Below the pieces are notes generated by a model. That model worked only from the letters and a program-made list of their open reading frames with translations, ran no database searches and was not told where the DNA came from. Of a DNA stretch of 64,000 bases, positions 51,282-60,577 are shown piece after piece. Source of the stretch: Bacteroidota bacterium (lineage in GTDB: Bacteria > Bacteroidota > Rhodothermia > Balneolales > Balneolaceae); the NCBI GenBank assembly GCA_027621355.1, contig JAQCBZ010000003.1, positions 1 through 64,000 of the forward strand, in the 5' to 3' direction. Position 1 is the stretch's first letter. Each line of letters begins with the position of its first letter. The translations under genes were made by a program, and so were the position numbers.

Positions 51282-52919
51282 ATGGACGCTCTCGAATCGG
51301 TTGTTGACTTTCTAAACAACCTTGTATGGAATACGCCCTCTGCTATCCCCGTCATGATCATAGCGCTATTGAGCTATGGTCTATTTATTACGATTCGGCT
51401 GGGATTTATCCAGCTAAGACAATTTGGTCATGGACTTAAGGTTGTTCGTGGGGCATATGATAACCCTGACGAAACGGGGGATGTAAACCACTTTCAGGCG
51501 CTATCCACTGCACTATCAGCAACCGTTGGCATCGGGAATATTGCCGGAGTCGCTATTGCCATCCATTATGGTGGACCTGGTGCACTTTTTTGGATGTGGA
51601 TTACCGCGTTCCTAGGTATGGCTGTAAAATACTCTGAGTGCCTTCTTGCTGTAAAATATCGTGTCCAAAATGCAGACGGAAGTGTCTCAGGTGGACCCAT
51701 GTACTACATTGAGAAAGGTCTTGGGGCTAACTGGAAATGGCTTGCAGTCTCTTTTGCCTTCCTAGCCGTCATTTGTTCCTTCTTAACAGGAAACGCCGTT
51801 CAGGCTAACACGGTCGCCGACACCTTGCAATCGACATTTTTGATCCCTAAATATGCAACTGGGATTATTACGGCTTCCATAGTGGGTATTGTCATTATTG
51901 GTGGGATCAAACGTATTGGCCGAGTCACAGCCCGCCTGACGCCTCTCATGGGTCTCATCTACATCGCAGGAGCCCTCTTGATCCTTATTTTTAATGCAGA
52001 TCAAATCCTTCCAGGTCTTTGGTTGATCGTCTCTAGCGCATTTAATCCGACAACAGGGGCCTATGGGGTTGGTTCTGGAGCTTTTATGCTCACGATGGTT
52101 TGGGGGATTAAACGTGGTCTCTTCTCAAACGAAGCGGGACAAGGATCTGCACCTATTGCTCACGGTGCTGCAAAGACCGAAGAGCCTGTACGTGAAGGGG
52201 TTGTTGCATTGTTAGAACCCTTTATTGATACCCTTGTCATCTGTACAATGACAGGACTTGTGATCATCACCACAGGGGTATGGGATCAAAAGCACCCGAG
52301 TTCATTCACACCCATCAATGCTGAAGTACAATATGTTGTGGATGACACGATGGACCCAGAAGCAACCACTCTCATTGTAGAAGATGGTGTAGTGACGAAT
52401 GGCACGGTTTTTTTTAACGATGTAGCGATCGAGCCCATTTATGTAGACGACGCGAATACCGAAACATTCACAGGCTTCATTACGGTAGGTGAAGGGATTT
52501 CGTTCTCAACTATGGACGGAGAGGATGTAGGGCGTTTGCATGGCGCAGTTATAGAAAACGGTGCACCCTTGACGGCACTTGCATTTGAAGCAGGCCTCCC
52601 TTTTGAAGGAGGGCGTTATATTGTCACGATTTGCGTGCTGATGTTTGCCATTTCCACCTCTATCAGTTGGAGTTATTATGGGGATAGGGCCATTCAATAT
52701 ATTGCAGGGGATCGATCTATTCTGCCATACAAGATTGTGTACATCGGTATGCATTTTGTGGGTGCTGTGCTTACACTTGAAGTCATATGGGCAATTGGTG
52801 ACATCGCATTAGGACTTATGACATTCCCCAATTTAATTGCGTTGTTTGCTCTCTCGGGTGTGGTCTACAAATCGACGAAAGAGTATTTTGATCGTATGGC
52901 GAAGTCCTCTGACTCCTAA
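51282..52919 (+). CDS. Sodium:alanine symporter (AGCS family) with hydrophilic insert
   Basis: This 545-residue membrane protein matches the AGCS family: TVGIGNIAGVA, GPGALFWMW, GGPMYYIEKGLG and GLFSNEAGQGSAPIAH, all AGCS signatures. About 95 residues (332-430) between TTGVWDQ and LTALAFEAGL form a hydrophilic, strand-rich segment that the standard AGCS fold lacks. It takes up alanine or glycine with Na+ by family. It is followed 12 bp later by upp. Confidence 0.9.
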   Translation: MDALESVVDFLNNLVWNTPSAIPVMIIALLSYGLFITIRLGFIQLRQFGHGLKVVRGAYDNPDETGDVNHFQALSTALSATVGIGNIAGVAIAIHYGGPGALFWMWITAFLGMAVKYSECLLAVKYRVQNADGSVSGGPMYYIEKGLGANWKWLAVSFAFLAVICSFLTGNAVQANTVADTLQSTFLIPKYATGIITASIVGIVIIGGIKRIGRVTARLTPLMGLIYIAGALLILIFNADQILPGLWLIVSSAFNPTTGAYGVGSGAFMLTMVWGIKRGLFSNEAGQGSAPIAHGAAKTEEPVREGVVALLEPFIDTLVICTMTGLVIITTGVWDQKHPSSFTPINAEVQYVVDDTMDPEATTLIVEDGVVTNGTVFFNDVAIEPIYVDDANTETFTGFITVGEGISFSTMDGEDVGRLHGAVIENGAPLTALAFEAGLPFEGGRYIVTICVLMFAISTSISWSYYGDRAIQYIAGDRSILPYKIVYIGMHFVGAVLTLEVIWAIGDIALGLMTFPNLIALFALSGVVYKSTKEYFDRMAKSSDS

Positions 52920-52931
52920 AGACCTTCATAG

Positions 52932-53546
52932 ATGAACGTCCTGGATCACGCACTCGTCCGCCATGATTTATGCGCGCTACGTGCAAGTTCTTCACCGATT
53001 GAAAACTACAGAGCTGCTAGCAACAGAATCTCCACGCTGCTTATTGCAGAAGCCCTTAGAGGGTTATCTACGACAAAAGTTTCTGTACAAACTCCCCTTA
53101 CTCAAACCGATGGACAACGAATACTCGAAGATGTCATTGCTGTGGCTGTACTTCGTGCAGGATTATCCATGATTGAACCATTCATTCAATTATTTCCAGA
53201 AGTTAAAGTGGCTCATTTGGGTTACGAACGAGATGAACAAAGCCATCAAGCTCGTCATTATTATGAAAAAATACCTCCTTTAACGACGTCGTCGAATGTG
53301 TTTATATGCGATCCGATGCTTGCGACTGGAGGAACCGTTTGTCAATGTATTGACTCCTTCAAAGCAAAAGGGGCACACAAGATTCATGTTTTGAGTATCA
53401 TTGGTGCACCAGAAGGAGTCGCTCGGATCAAAAATGAGCACCCTGAAGTTCATATTACCCTCGCGGCTCTAGATTCACATCTTAATGAGCAAGCCTACAT
53501 TGTTCCTGGCTTAGGGGATGCAGGTGACCGTACCTACGGGACCTAA
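52932..53546 (+). CDS. upp: Uracil phosphoribosyltransferase
   Basis: Upp makes UMP from uracil and PRPP. The 204-residue protein has the PRPP loop CDPMLATGGT, the flexible-loop segment GYERDEQSHQARHYYEKIP in parts (YERDEQ; YYEKIP), and a C-terminal VPGLGDAGDRTYGT with GDAGDR for uracil binding. It is slightly shorter than the common 209 residues. The gene is 12 bp after the symporter. Confidence 0.95.
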   Translation: MNVLDHALVRHDLCALRASSSPIENYRAASNRISTLLIAEALRGLSTTKVSVQTPLTQTDGQRILEDVIAVAVLRAGLSMIEPFIQLFPEVKVAHLGYERDEQSHQARHYYEKIPPLTTSSNVFICDPMLATGGTVCQCIDSFKAKGAHKIHVLSIIGAPEGVARIKNEHPEVHITLAALDSHLNEQAYIVPGLGDAGDRTYGT

Positions 53547-53550
53547 ACGG

Positions 53551-53613
53551 ATGAAATCTAGATGCACGAAACCCACTTTCAAACCCAATTACAGCGGATA
53601 CAACATTAGATGA
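53551..53613 (+). CDS. Possible 20-residue ORF overlapping HAD start
   Basis: ATG 53551 opens a 20-codon basic ORF (starting MKSRCTKPTF) whose TGA stop overlaps the ATG of the HAD gene (ATGA). It has no clear ribosome binding site. A second overlapping ORF (53562-53609) ends in a TAG that abuts the same ATG. It may be chance. Confidence 0.22.
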   Translation: MKSRCTKPTFKPNYSGYNIR

Positions 53614-54467
53614 TTGAATACTTTGTATCCGATGTGGATGGCTGTTTAGCCACACCTTTTCAGGAGCCCGATTGGGAGGCCCTGAACCAGCTTAGAGCCT
53701 ACCACCAACGAGCACGCCTTGAAAGACAGACTAAGGGACATTCAGCCTATCCCCTACTGTCCATTTGCACAGGCCGTCCTTTAGCCTACACCGAAGCGTT
53801 AACTCAGTGGTTGGGGATTCGAACACCTTTTGTTTTTGAAAGTGCCTTGCTCTTTGATCTTGAATCGTATCAAGTTACTGGAGCTGCTACTCATCAAGGC
53901 GCGTGGATACAAACCGATATCTCAAGTGTTCACTCGATCGACCCGACAGACGATTATGAGCTTGATAACTTTTCGTCTCTTTCACAGCACCCAGGAGTTC
54001 GAGATATACATCAGGTAAAGGAGTGGTTTCTCCAAGATGTGGTGCCGAAATATCCTGAGATGTCGATTGAGTTTGCAAAGATTCTAGATGCTGGGCTTGT
54101 GTGTCATAATCCTGAGCTAGTCGACATTGTAGAAAAAGAAACCGAGCAGTACCTAAAGCAGCAAAACTTAAACCACCTTGAAGTTCACACAACCGATGTC
54201 TCCATCAACGTACTACTCGGTGGAAATAACAAAGGACTTGGCTTACGTCTTTTGGCAAATGCATTTCAAACACCGTTGTCACAGATTGCATACATAGGTG
54301 ATAGCAGTGGTGACATCCCTGCACTTGATTTGGTAGGTCGCCCCTTCACCCCTGCAAATGCACGAACGATCGTCAGACAACAAGAGGGCTACCACCACCT
54401 TACCTCACAGACCACGGCGTCTGTGCTAGAGGCATATGAACTTTGTGTAAAGGATAACATGGGGTAA
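53610..54467 (+). CDS. HAD superfamily IIB phosphatase
   Basis: The 285-residue protein has the HAD motifs: DVDGCLATP at the N-terminus (nucleophile Asp8 and Asp10), CTGRPL (motif II), a Lys in NNKGLGL (motif III) and IGDSSGDIPAL (motif IV), with a type IIB cap of about 100 residues. Sugar phosphatases (mannosyl-3-phosphoglycerate or sucrose type) share this form; substrate unknown. It lies 63 bp after upp. Confidence 0.83.
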   Translation: MIEYFVSDVDGCLATPFQEPDWEALNQLRAYHQRARLERQTKGHSAYPLLSICTGRPLAYTEALTQWLGIRTPFVFESALLFDLESYQVTGAATHQGAWIQTDISSVHSIDPTDDYELDNFSSLSQHPGVRDIHQVKEWFLQDVVPKYPEMSIEFAKILDAGLVCHNPELVDIVEKETEQYLKQQNLNHLEVHTTDVSINVLLGGNNKGLGLRLLANAFQTPLSQIAYIGDSSGDIPALDLVGRPFTPANARTIVRQQEGYHHLTSQTTASVLEAYELCVKDNMG

Positions 54468-54531
54468 CGCTAGGTTAACATTCAGAAGATACATTTGACA
54501 TTATTTAGCCTACATGTGTCAAATCCCTGCT

Positions 54532-56445
54532 ATGAAAGTCTCCCCTCTTCTTTTCCTTCCTTTTCTTTTTACAGTTCAAACGGTTGCTCAAACGACAGAG
54601 TCTCACGAGGAGCATGAGCATTTTGTCAAGTTCAGAACACAAGTTGATACCGTCACGCCGTACTTCAAAGTTTCTAAAGGTACGACGTCCAAAAATCCAT
54701 GGAATCATCTTGATTTTTATAATCAAGCAGAAAATTTTCAGTTTGCTATCGTAACAGATCGCACGGGTGGAGAGCGTCCTGGTATTTTCTCTGTGGGTAT
54801 AGAAAAACTGAATCTACTGAAGCCTGAATTTGTCATGAGTGTGGGCGATCTCATTGAAGGGTATACCGAAGATGTCGACCAACTCAATCGAGAATGGGAT
54901 GAGTTTATTGGGTTTATTGATCAGCTAGAATCTCCATTCTTCTATGTGCCTGGGAATCACGATATCACAAATGAAGTGATGGAAGAGATATGGAATGAGC
55001 GATTCGGTCGTACTTACTATCACTTCCTATACAACGATGTCCTTTTTCTTGCGCTTAATAGCGAAGAGGCTATTCAAGGTTCTGGTGGTGGTGGAATTGA
55101 AGACGAGCAGTATGAATACATCAAAAAAGTCCTTGAAATGCATCCAGATGTTCGTTGGACAATGGTCTTTGCCCACCAACCAATGTGGATCTATGAAAAC
55201 CCCCGTCGCTGGTGGGATGTTGAGGCCCTTCTAGCGGATCGTAATCACACCGTTTTTGCTGGGCACTACCACGACTATGTGAAACGTGAGCGTAATAATG
55301 CAAACTACTACACGCTTGCCACTACAGGAGGTGGAAGCCGAATGCGAGGACCTTTATTTGGGGAGTTTGATCACATTGTGTGGGTTACAATGACCGATAA
55401 TGGTCCAGTTGTTGCAAACCTTCTCCTAGATGGAATCCTTGATGATGATATTCGCACAGAAGACCTCGCAAATATGGTCAATATGGTCTCTTCTGAGGTT
55501 GCCATGACCATTCAACCTGGTTTTGATCCGAATGTGACCAAGCAAGAATACACAGCCAAAATTCAGAATTACAGTAACTCACCCATGAAGGCAGACCTTC
55601 ATATTATGGACGCGACAGGAACCACGATCACGCAGACAATTCCGCTTGATTTAGGACCCAATTCTGTTGTGATGCAAGACATCTCTGTCGATCATGCAGG
55701 TCCCATTCAAGTCAAAGCAGCATACCGATATGCGTTTGATGGCTATCCAGATCTAGAAACAGAGCAAACCGTCACACTTAAGCCCCAGTTTTTTCATACC
55801 CTCGCAGAAACAAATCGTCGCGTCAAAGTGGATGGAGATTTGTCAGAGTGGGGTCAACTGCGATACTCCAATGCTTATGCACTCGACATGAAGTCGCAGA
55901 CACCTGTAGATCCGGCAGATGGCTTCCGTTTTGATGTCTCTATGAAAGGTGGAAAACTGGTTGTAGCCGTAGAGGTTACGGATGATGAGTATTATGTCCC
56001 AGGCGGCAATCCACTCAATCAAGATGGTATTGGAGTGATTGTGGATGCAAATCCTTTGGACCGTAGTTCTCAAAATAATTTGGATCAAGAAAAAGTCTTC
56101 GAAGACTGGTTCCCATTGCTCATCACCCCATCAGATGACCAAGTCAATGAACTTGCTTACCAGTCCATCATCGGCAAATACATGTCAGGAGCATTGAAAC
56201 GAACCGCAACAGGGTATACAGCTGAGTTTGAAATGCCTCTAAAAGCCATCATGCGTCGAATGACCGAAGGAGACGGCACCTTTAGACTCAACGTATTAAT
56301 GAATGACTTTGACAGCAATGGAGACTCTCATGTTACGCTTGGATGGAAACCATCGTGGGATCAACCAACAAGTGCACTTGGCTCTGGAACCTTTGCCTTT
56401 GATCCAGAAGACGCTATTGAAGACATCACGACTCAAGAAGAATAA
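54532..56445 (+). CDS. Secreted metallophosphoesterase with CBM9-like C-terminal domain
   Basis: The protein (637 residues from ATG 54532; ATG 54514 is in frame) has a signal peptide ending TVAQ. A calcineurin-like domain follows: VTDRTGG near 76, SVGDLIEG, YVPGNHDIT, FAHQPMW and FAGHYHDY. The usual DxH at motif I is DRT (Asp76-Arg77-Thr78). The C-terminal part (about 430-630) resembles the CBM9-like domain (VDGDLSEWGQL, YVPGGNPLNQDG, NVLMNDFDSNGDSHVTLGW in parts). The next gene is a TonB receptor on the same strand, so uptake and phosphate release may be linked. Confidence 0.8.
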   Translation: MKVSPLLFLPFLFTVQTVAQTTESHEEHEHFVKFRTQVDTVTPYFKVSKGTTSKNPWNHLDFYNQAENFQFAIVTDRTGGERPGIFSVGIEKLNLLKPEFVMSVGDLIEGYTEDVDQLNREWDEFIGFIDQLESPFFYVPGNHDITNEVMEEIWNERFGRTYYHFLYNDVLFLALNSEEAIQGSGGGGIEDEQYEYIKKVLEMHPDVRWTMVFAHQPMWIYENPRRWWDVEALLADRNHTVFAGHYHDYVKRERNNANYYTLATTGGGSRMRGPLFGEFDHIVWVTMTDNGPVVANLLLDGILDDDIRTEDLANMVNMVSSEVAMTIQPGFDPNVTKQEYTAKIQNYSNSPMKADLHIMDATGTTITQTIPLDLGPNSVVMQDISVDHAGPIQVKAAYRYAFDGYPDLETEQTVTLKPQFFHTLAETNRRVKVDGDLSEWGQLRYSNAYALDMKSQTPVDPADGFRFDVSMKGGKLVVAVEVTDDEYYVPGGNPLNQDGIGVIVDANPLDRSSQNNLDQEKVFEDWFPLLITPSDDQVNELAYQSIIGKYMSGALKRTATGYTAEFEMPLKAIMRRMTEGDGTFRLNVLMNDFDSNGDSHVTLGWKPSWDQPTSALGSGTFAFDPEDAIEDITTQEE

Positions 56446-56523
56446 AACAGTCACAAAAACCTGTTTAGGATGGAGAACTAAACTCACAACAACACACTCA
56501 CTAATTACCCTATTTCACGTACT

Positions 56524-59070
56524 ATGAAAACCCTCCTCTCTCTCGCTCTCTATTTTGTTCTAGCCACCACTGCCTTTGCCCAAAGTGTTTCACTCTCTGG
56601 TCGCATTCTTTCCGAGTCTGACGAATCGCTCATTGGTGCAACCGTTCTTCTAGAAACTCCCTCAGGGGAATTTGTCGCTGGAGCATCGGCTGACCAAAAC
56701 GGTCTATTCCGTCTATCCGTGAATCCTGGAACGTATCAATTAACGGTTTCCTATGTTGGATATGAAACCTATGATGAGTCTATTCGCCTGGATGCGGACC
56801 AAACGGTCACCATTATCTTGGAAGAAAATGACCTCGTATTGCGCGAAGTGGTTGTGACAACACAAAAGCGTGCTCAAAGCAATATCGATGTCCCTGTTGC
56901 GGTAAGTAATGTCTCTGCTGAGTTCATCAGTGAGGCCAATCTCGAATCCTTTGCCTCCCTTTCAGACTACGTGCCAGGAGTCCAAGTCCAAGAGCAGGTA
57001 GTTATTCTACCAAGCTATGTAATTCGTGGGATTACGTCTGATGATGGCAGTCTAGCGGTGGAAAATCGAGTTTCTGTTTTTCAGGATAATATCTCCATCT
57101 CCAAAGCGATTAGTGCTTACGTAGAGTTCTTCGATATTGATCGTGTAGAGGTTGTCAAAGGACCTCATGGCACCCTATTTGGTCGTGCAGCACAAATTGG
57201 AGCCATCCAAATTGTGACCAAGAAACCAACCGCTCGTACGGGTGGAAATGTTACACTTGGTTTAGGGAATTACGGACAAGAATATGTCCAGGCTACCTTT
57301 AATGCTCCCCTTATTGAAGACAAACTATTTGGTCGCGCCTCTATTGTCTACAATCAACGTGATGGCTATGTAGAAAACCTTGCAGGAGGTGATTTACAGG
57401 GTAAAAACACCTTTGCCGCGAGATTGAGCTACCGTTATATCCCAACAGACAAGGTCGTTGCAGATCTCATTCTTAATTATCAAAAAGATGACACACCTGG
57501 GACATCATTTAAGAGTGGCGTTCATGCTCCCACAGGTGGTACATTAGACGCAAGTGACCCAGCGGCCATGGAGTCTGGAGAGGATCTGCGAGCTTTCCGT
57601 GATGTGTTTGGACTTACGCTTAATGTGACAGCTGATTTAACTGAAAACGTGTCTTTAACCTCAAATACTGGATTTCGTCAACTCACAGGAGGCGAAGTAT
57701 TTGACGCGGACGGAACACTGGCCAAATTACTATTGATTGGTGGCTCTTCAGAATATTCGCAGTTCTCTCAGGAATTACGCTTCAATTACACAACCAACCG
57801 CGTAAGCATCGCGGCAGGTGCAAGCTATTTTACCGATCAAGGCGAGTCTAGCTACACACTATTTACAGATGATCGAAGCTTCTTTGCCTTGAGTGCAGGT
57901 CTAGGGGTAGTCACAGGTGGACAACCTAATTATAGCTTTTGTTTTCCATCGCCTGAGCAATGTGCTCTACTCGGACCCGCGGGCCCTGTTGTCAATCCAG
58001 TAACGGGTGCATTCATCTTCATGAACTCAGCTGTTGAGGAAAACTTCACCGACGGCGCTGATAACTCTTCGTTTGATCTTTTCGCAGACATTGAAATTGA
58101 TCTTACTGATTATCTCTCTTTAGGTGCGGGGTATCGTCAAACGTGGGAGTCATTACAAACGATGTACTATCGTCCCCTACCACAAGCGAAAGATGCCTCT
58201 GTGCTAAGTCCTACGGGTCGCCTTATCACTCCAGTTCCGACAGCCGATCGTCTCTACGCCTCAGATGATTTTAATGCCTCATTGTATCGTGCGACACTCA
58301 AAATCAAGCCTAGTGATGCGTTTAGCCTCTATGGAACTGTTTCGACAGGTCGCCGTCCTTACATTATCCAATTTAATGGACAAGCCGTCGCGGAAACGTT
58401 GGACGATGAAAATGTTTTGAGTTATGAAGCAGGGCTTAAAGCCTTTGCATTGGACAGCCGTTTAGAGTTCAATGCAAGTGTTTTTGCTTATGAATGGACC
58501 AATTTCATTACGGATCTACCCGATGGTCTCCTTTTTGAAGTGACGGATGCAGGAGCTGCTTCTGCAGTTGGGTTTGAAACCGAGCTTCGTGCACTGATTG
58601 CTCCCTTTATGTCGGTCTATGGTAATTATGCCTACATGGATGCAACATTTGATGACGAAGATAGTGATGGACAACCACAGGCCTATGCAGGTAATACTTT
58701 TCGTTTGACACCTGAGCACTCTGGAGCCGTAGGGCTACGATTCTTTGCTGACTTTGAAAAGGCTCAGTTTGTGCTAAATCCAAACGTCACATTTAAGTCT
58801 CAGCACTATTTTGATGACAACAATGCAAGAATGTTTATGAATGAGCTTGGTCAAACGTTTGCACTTGAGGAAGACGGTTATAATCTTGCCAATCTTACGG
58901 CAGCTTTAACGCTCAAGGAATCAGGGGTGACCTTTTCCTTCTTTGCCAATAATTTATTTGATGAGACCTATCTGATTGATGCAGGGAACACTGGTGGGTC
59001 AGTCGGCCTACCTACGCTCGTAGCAGGCCCAAGACGATTTGTTGGGACAAAAGTGACCTTTGAGTTTTAG
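56524..59070 (+). CDS. TonB-dependent outer-membrane receptor
   Basis: The 848-residue protein has a signal peptide (ends AFAQ), a carboxypeptidase-regulatory-like domain (LSGRILSESDESLIGATVLL, SYVGYETYDESI in parts), a plug domain with VVTTQKR, VVKGPHGTLFGRAAQIGAIQIVT in parts, and a 22-strand type beta barrel ending with an aromatic residue (TKVTFEF). Form and the AQSNIDVPVAVS opening resemble siderophore/other-metabolite receptors. Substrate unknown. The stop codon lies in the loop of the tmRNA terminator hairpin. Confidence 0.92.
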   Translation: MKTLLSLALYFVLATTAFAQSVSLSGRILSESDESLIGATVLLETPSGEFVAGASADQNGLFRLSVNPGTYQLTVSYVGYETYDESIRLDADQTVTIILEENDLVLREVVVTTQKRAQSNIDVPVAVSNVSAEFISEANLESFASLSDYVPGVQVQEQVVILPSYVIRGITSDDGSLAVENRVSVFQDNISISKAISAYVEFFDIDRVEVVKGPHGTLFGRAAQIGAIQIVTKKPTARTGGNVTLGLGNYGQEYVQATFNAPLIEDKLFGRASIVYNQRDGYVENLAGGDLQGKNTFAARLSYRYIPTDKVVADLILNYQKDDTPGTSFKSGVHAPTGGTLDASDPAAMESGEDLRAFRDVFGLTLNVTADLTENVSLTSNTGFRQLTGGEVFDADGTLAKLLLIGGSSEYSQFSQELRFNYTTNRVSIAAGASYFTDQGESSYTLFTDDRSFFALSAGLGVVTGGQPNYSFCFPSPEQCALLGPAGPVVNPVTGAFIFMNSAVEENFTDGADNSSFDLFADIEIDLTDYLSLGAGYRQTWESLQTMYYRPLPQAKDASVLSPTGRLITPVPTADRLYASDDFNASLYRATLKIKPSDAFSLYGTVSTGRRPYIIQFNGQAVAETLDDENVLSYEAGLKAFALDSRLEFNASVFAYEWTNFITDLPDGLLFEVTDAGAASAVGFETELRALIAPFMSVYGNYAYMDATFDDEDSDGQPQAYAGNTFRLTPEHSGAVGLRFFADFEKAQFVLNPNVTFKSQHYFDDNNARMFMNELGQTFALEEDGYNLANLTAALTLKESGVTFSFFANNLFDETYLIDAGNTGGSVGLPTLVAGPRRFVGTKVTFEF

Positions 59071-59076
59071 TCACTT
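59051..59076 (-). terminator. Candidate tmRNA terminator inside the TonB gene end
   Basis: AAGTGAC (59051-59057) and GTCACTT (59070-59076) form a 7-bp stem with a 12-nt loop. On the minus strand the stem is followed by TTTTG. It lies 10 nt after the mature tmRNA end, so it could end the tmRNA transcript. The loop holds the receptor's TAG stop on the other strand. Confidence 0.5.
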
Positions 59077-59085
59077 CAATGAATG

Positions 59086-59447
59086 TGGAGGTGCGGGGAG
59101 TCGAACCCCGGTCCGAAACCGTAAACCACCAAGCGTCTACATGTGTAGTTAACGTATTGAATCTTACAAGTGGGAGTGCCCGTCAACAGGCTTCCACTTG
59201 CCAGTCTTGAAAGGATTCGCCTCCGACGTCAAGACACCGTCATTGGCTAGACTATGTAGAGTTGACATCCAAGTCGCGACCCATAGACAAGTCAGCGAGT
59301 GGACGGCAAAGCGCGTTTAGGCAGCTAAGCTGTAGTTGTAATCGTTGCCAATTACTGTTTCCATAATGGTTGATTTACGAGAACCATTGGACAGTCTCGA
59401 CATGCAACTTGAGATTTGACGAGCTCCGTCGAATCCGTGACACCCCC
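59086..59447 (-). ncRNA. ssrA: tmRNA (transfer-messenger RNA)
   Basis: tmRNA rescues stalled ribosomes and tags proteins for degradation. The 5' end GGGGGUG (59447) pairs with CACCUCC at the 3' end, including the G3-U70 alanine identity pair. The T-arm reads CGGGG-UUCGACU-CCCCG, and the 5' region has GGAUUCGACGG. The tag frame (59349-59317) encodes GNDYNYSLAA then TAA. The discriminator A (59086) is followed by CAT, so CCA is not encoded and would be added. Length 362 nt is normal. Confidence 0.97.
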
Positions 59448-59490
59448 AGTACGTAAAGAACAAGCTTAAATATAACGCTTTTTAAGCTCC

Positions 59491-60498
59491 TTAATTGTTT
59501 ACATCGGTATCATCTTCTGATGATGAACCCTCGTTACCAGCAATGCGGGATCTCATATCTGTATCCGCTTGTACATTACGAAGGTTATAGTAATCCATTA
59601 CCCCTAAATTGCCTGTCCGAAACGCTTCTGCAATCGCCTTAGGGACTTCTGCCTCATTTTCAACGACTTTAGCACGCATCTCCTCAATTCGAGCTTTGTT
59701 TTCTTGCTCTAGAGCCACAGCCATGGCACGTCTCTCTTCCGCCTTGGCACGAGCAACTTTAAGGTCAGCTTCGGCTTGTTCTGTTTGAAGCTTGGCTCCA
59801 ATGTTGTCTCCAACATCAATATCAGCAATATCAATCGAGAGAATCTCAAAGGCCGTACCACTATCTAAACCTTTTTCTAGGACCGTTTTGGAGATATTAT
59901 CTGGATTCTCTAGTACATCTTTGTGTGTTTCTGCTGAACCAACCGTTGTTACAATCCCCTCACCAACACGGGCCAAAATTGTCTCTTCGGTTGCCCCCCC
60001 TACTAAACGGTCTAGGTTGGCACGAACAGTTACCCTTGCGGTAACTTTTACAATAATCCCATCACTTGCCACAGCTGAGATCTTGGGAGTATTGATTACT
60101 TTTGGATTTACAGAGATTTGAACAGCTTCAAATACATCTCGACCTGCAAGATCAATAGCCGCAGCACGTTCAAAGGTAAGTCCTAAATTCGCCTTGTCCG
60201 CAGAAATCAGAGCTTGAATCACTTTAAATACTGACCCTCCTGCCAGAAAATGAGCCTCTAAACGTCCAATATCAAGATCAAGTCCAGCTTTACTGGCTGT
60301 AATTTGTGCTTTCACAATGGGTCCTGGAGGAACCTTGCGAAGTCTCATTCCGACAAGGTCACCGAATATATTCACCTTAACTCCAGAGAAGAACGCTGTT
60401 ACCCAGAGCCCTAGGGGAATATAGTAGAAGAATAGTATGAGGACGACGAGAACGGCGACCAAAAAGATTATAGCAGAAGGCAATCCGAAGAAATCCAT
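59491..60498 (-). CDS. floA: Flotillin-like protein FloA
   Basis: The 335-residue protein begins with a hydrophobic membrane anchor (about 6-40), a SPFH/flotillin-like core and a coiled coil rich in Glu, Ala and Lys (about 235-290). [24 protein letters not shown] in parts fits FloA (YqfA). FloA organises membrane microdomains. It follows nfeD, the standard partner, with a 79-bp gap. The tmRNA lies after it on the same strand. Confidence 0.94.
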   Translation of the reverse strand: MDFFGLPSAIIFLVAVLVVLILFFYYIPLGLWVTAFFSGVKVNIFGDLVGMRLRKVPPGPIVKAQITASKAGLDLDIGRLEAHFLAGGSVFKVIQALISADKANLGLTFERAAAIDLAGRDVFEAVQISVNPKVINTPKISAVASDGIIVKVTARVTVRANLDRLVGGATEETILARVGEGIVTTVGSAETHKDVLENPDNISKTVLEKGLDSGTAFEILSIDIADIDVGDNIGAKLQTEQAEADLKVARAKAEERRAMAVALEQENKARIEEMRAKVVENEAEVPKAIAEAFRTGNLGVMDYYNLRNVQADTDMRSRIAGNEGSSSEDDTDVNN

Positions 60499-60577
60499 AG
60501 AGTTATTTTGAGTTAGTGTAGGGGCTTCCTACGTGATAAATAGAGTATTGAGTGTTCATCTTTACAGCGAATAAAAA

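Noticed and set aside
56452-56473. Hairpin after the phosphoesterase gene
   Set aside because: AAACAG/CTGTTT has a weak stem, a long loop and no T-run.
59448-59490. Promoter of tmRNA
   Set aside because: TATATTTA is visible, but no TTG lies 19-20 bp upstream, so I could not support it.
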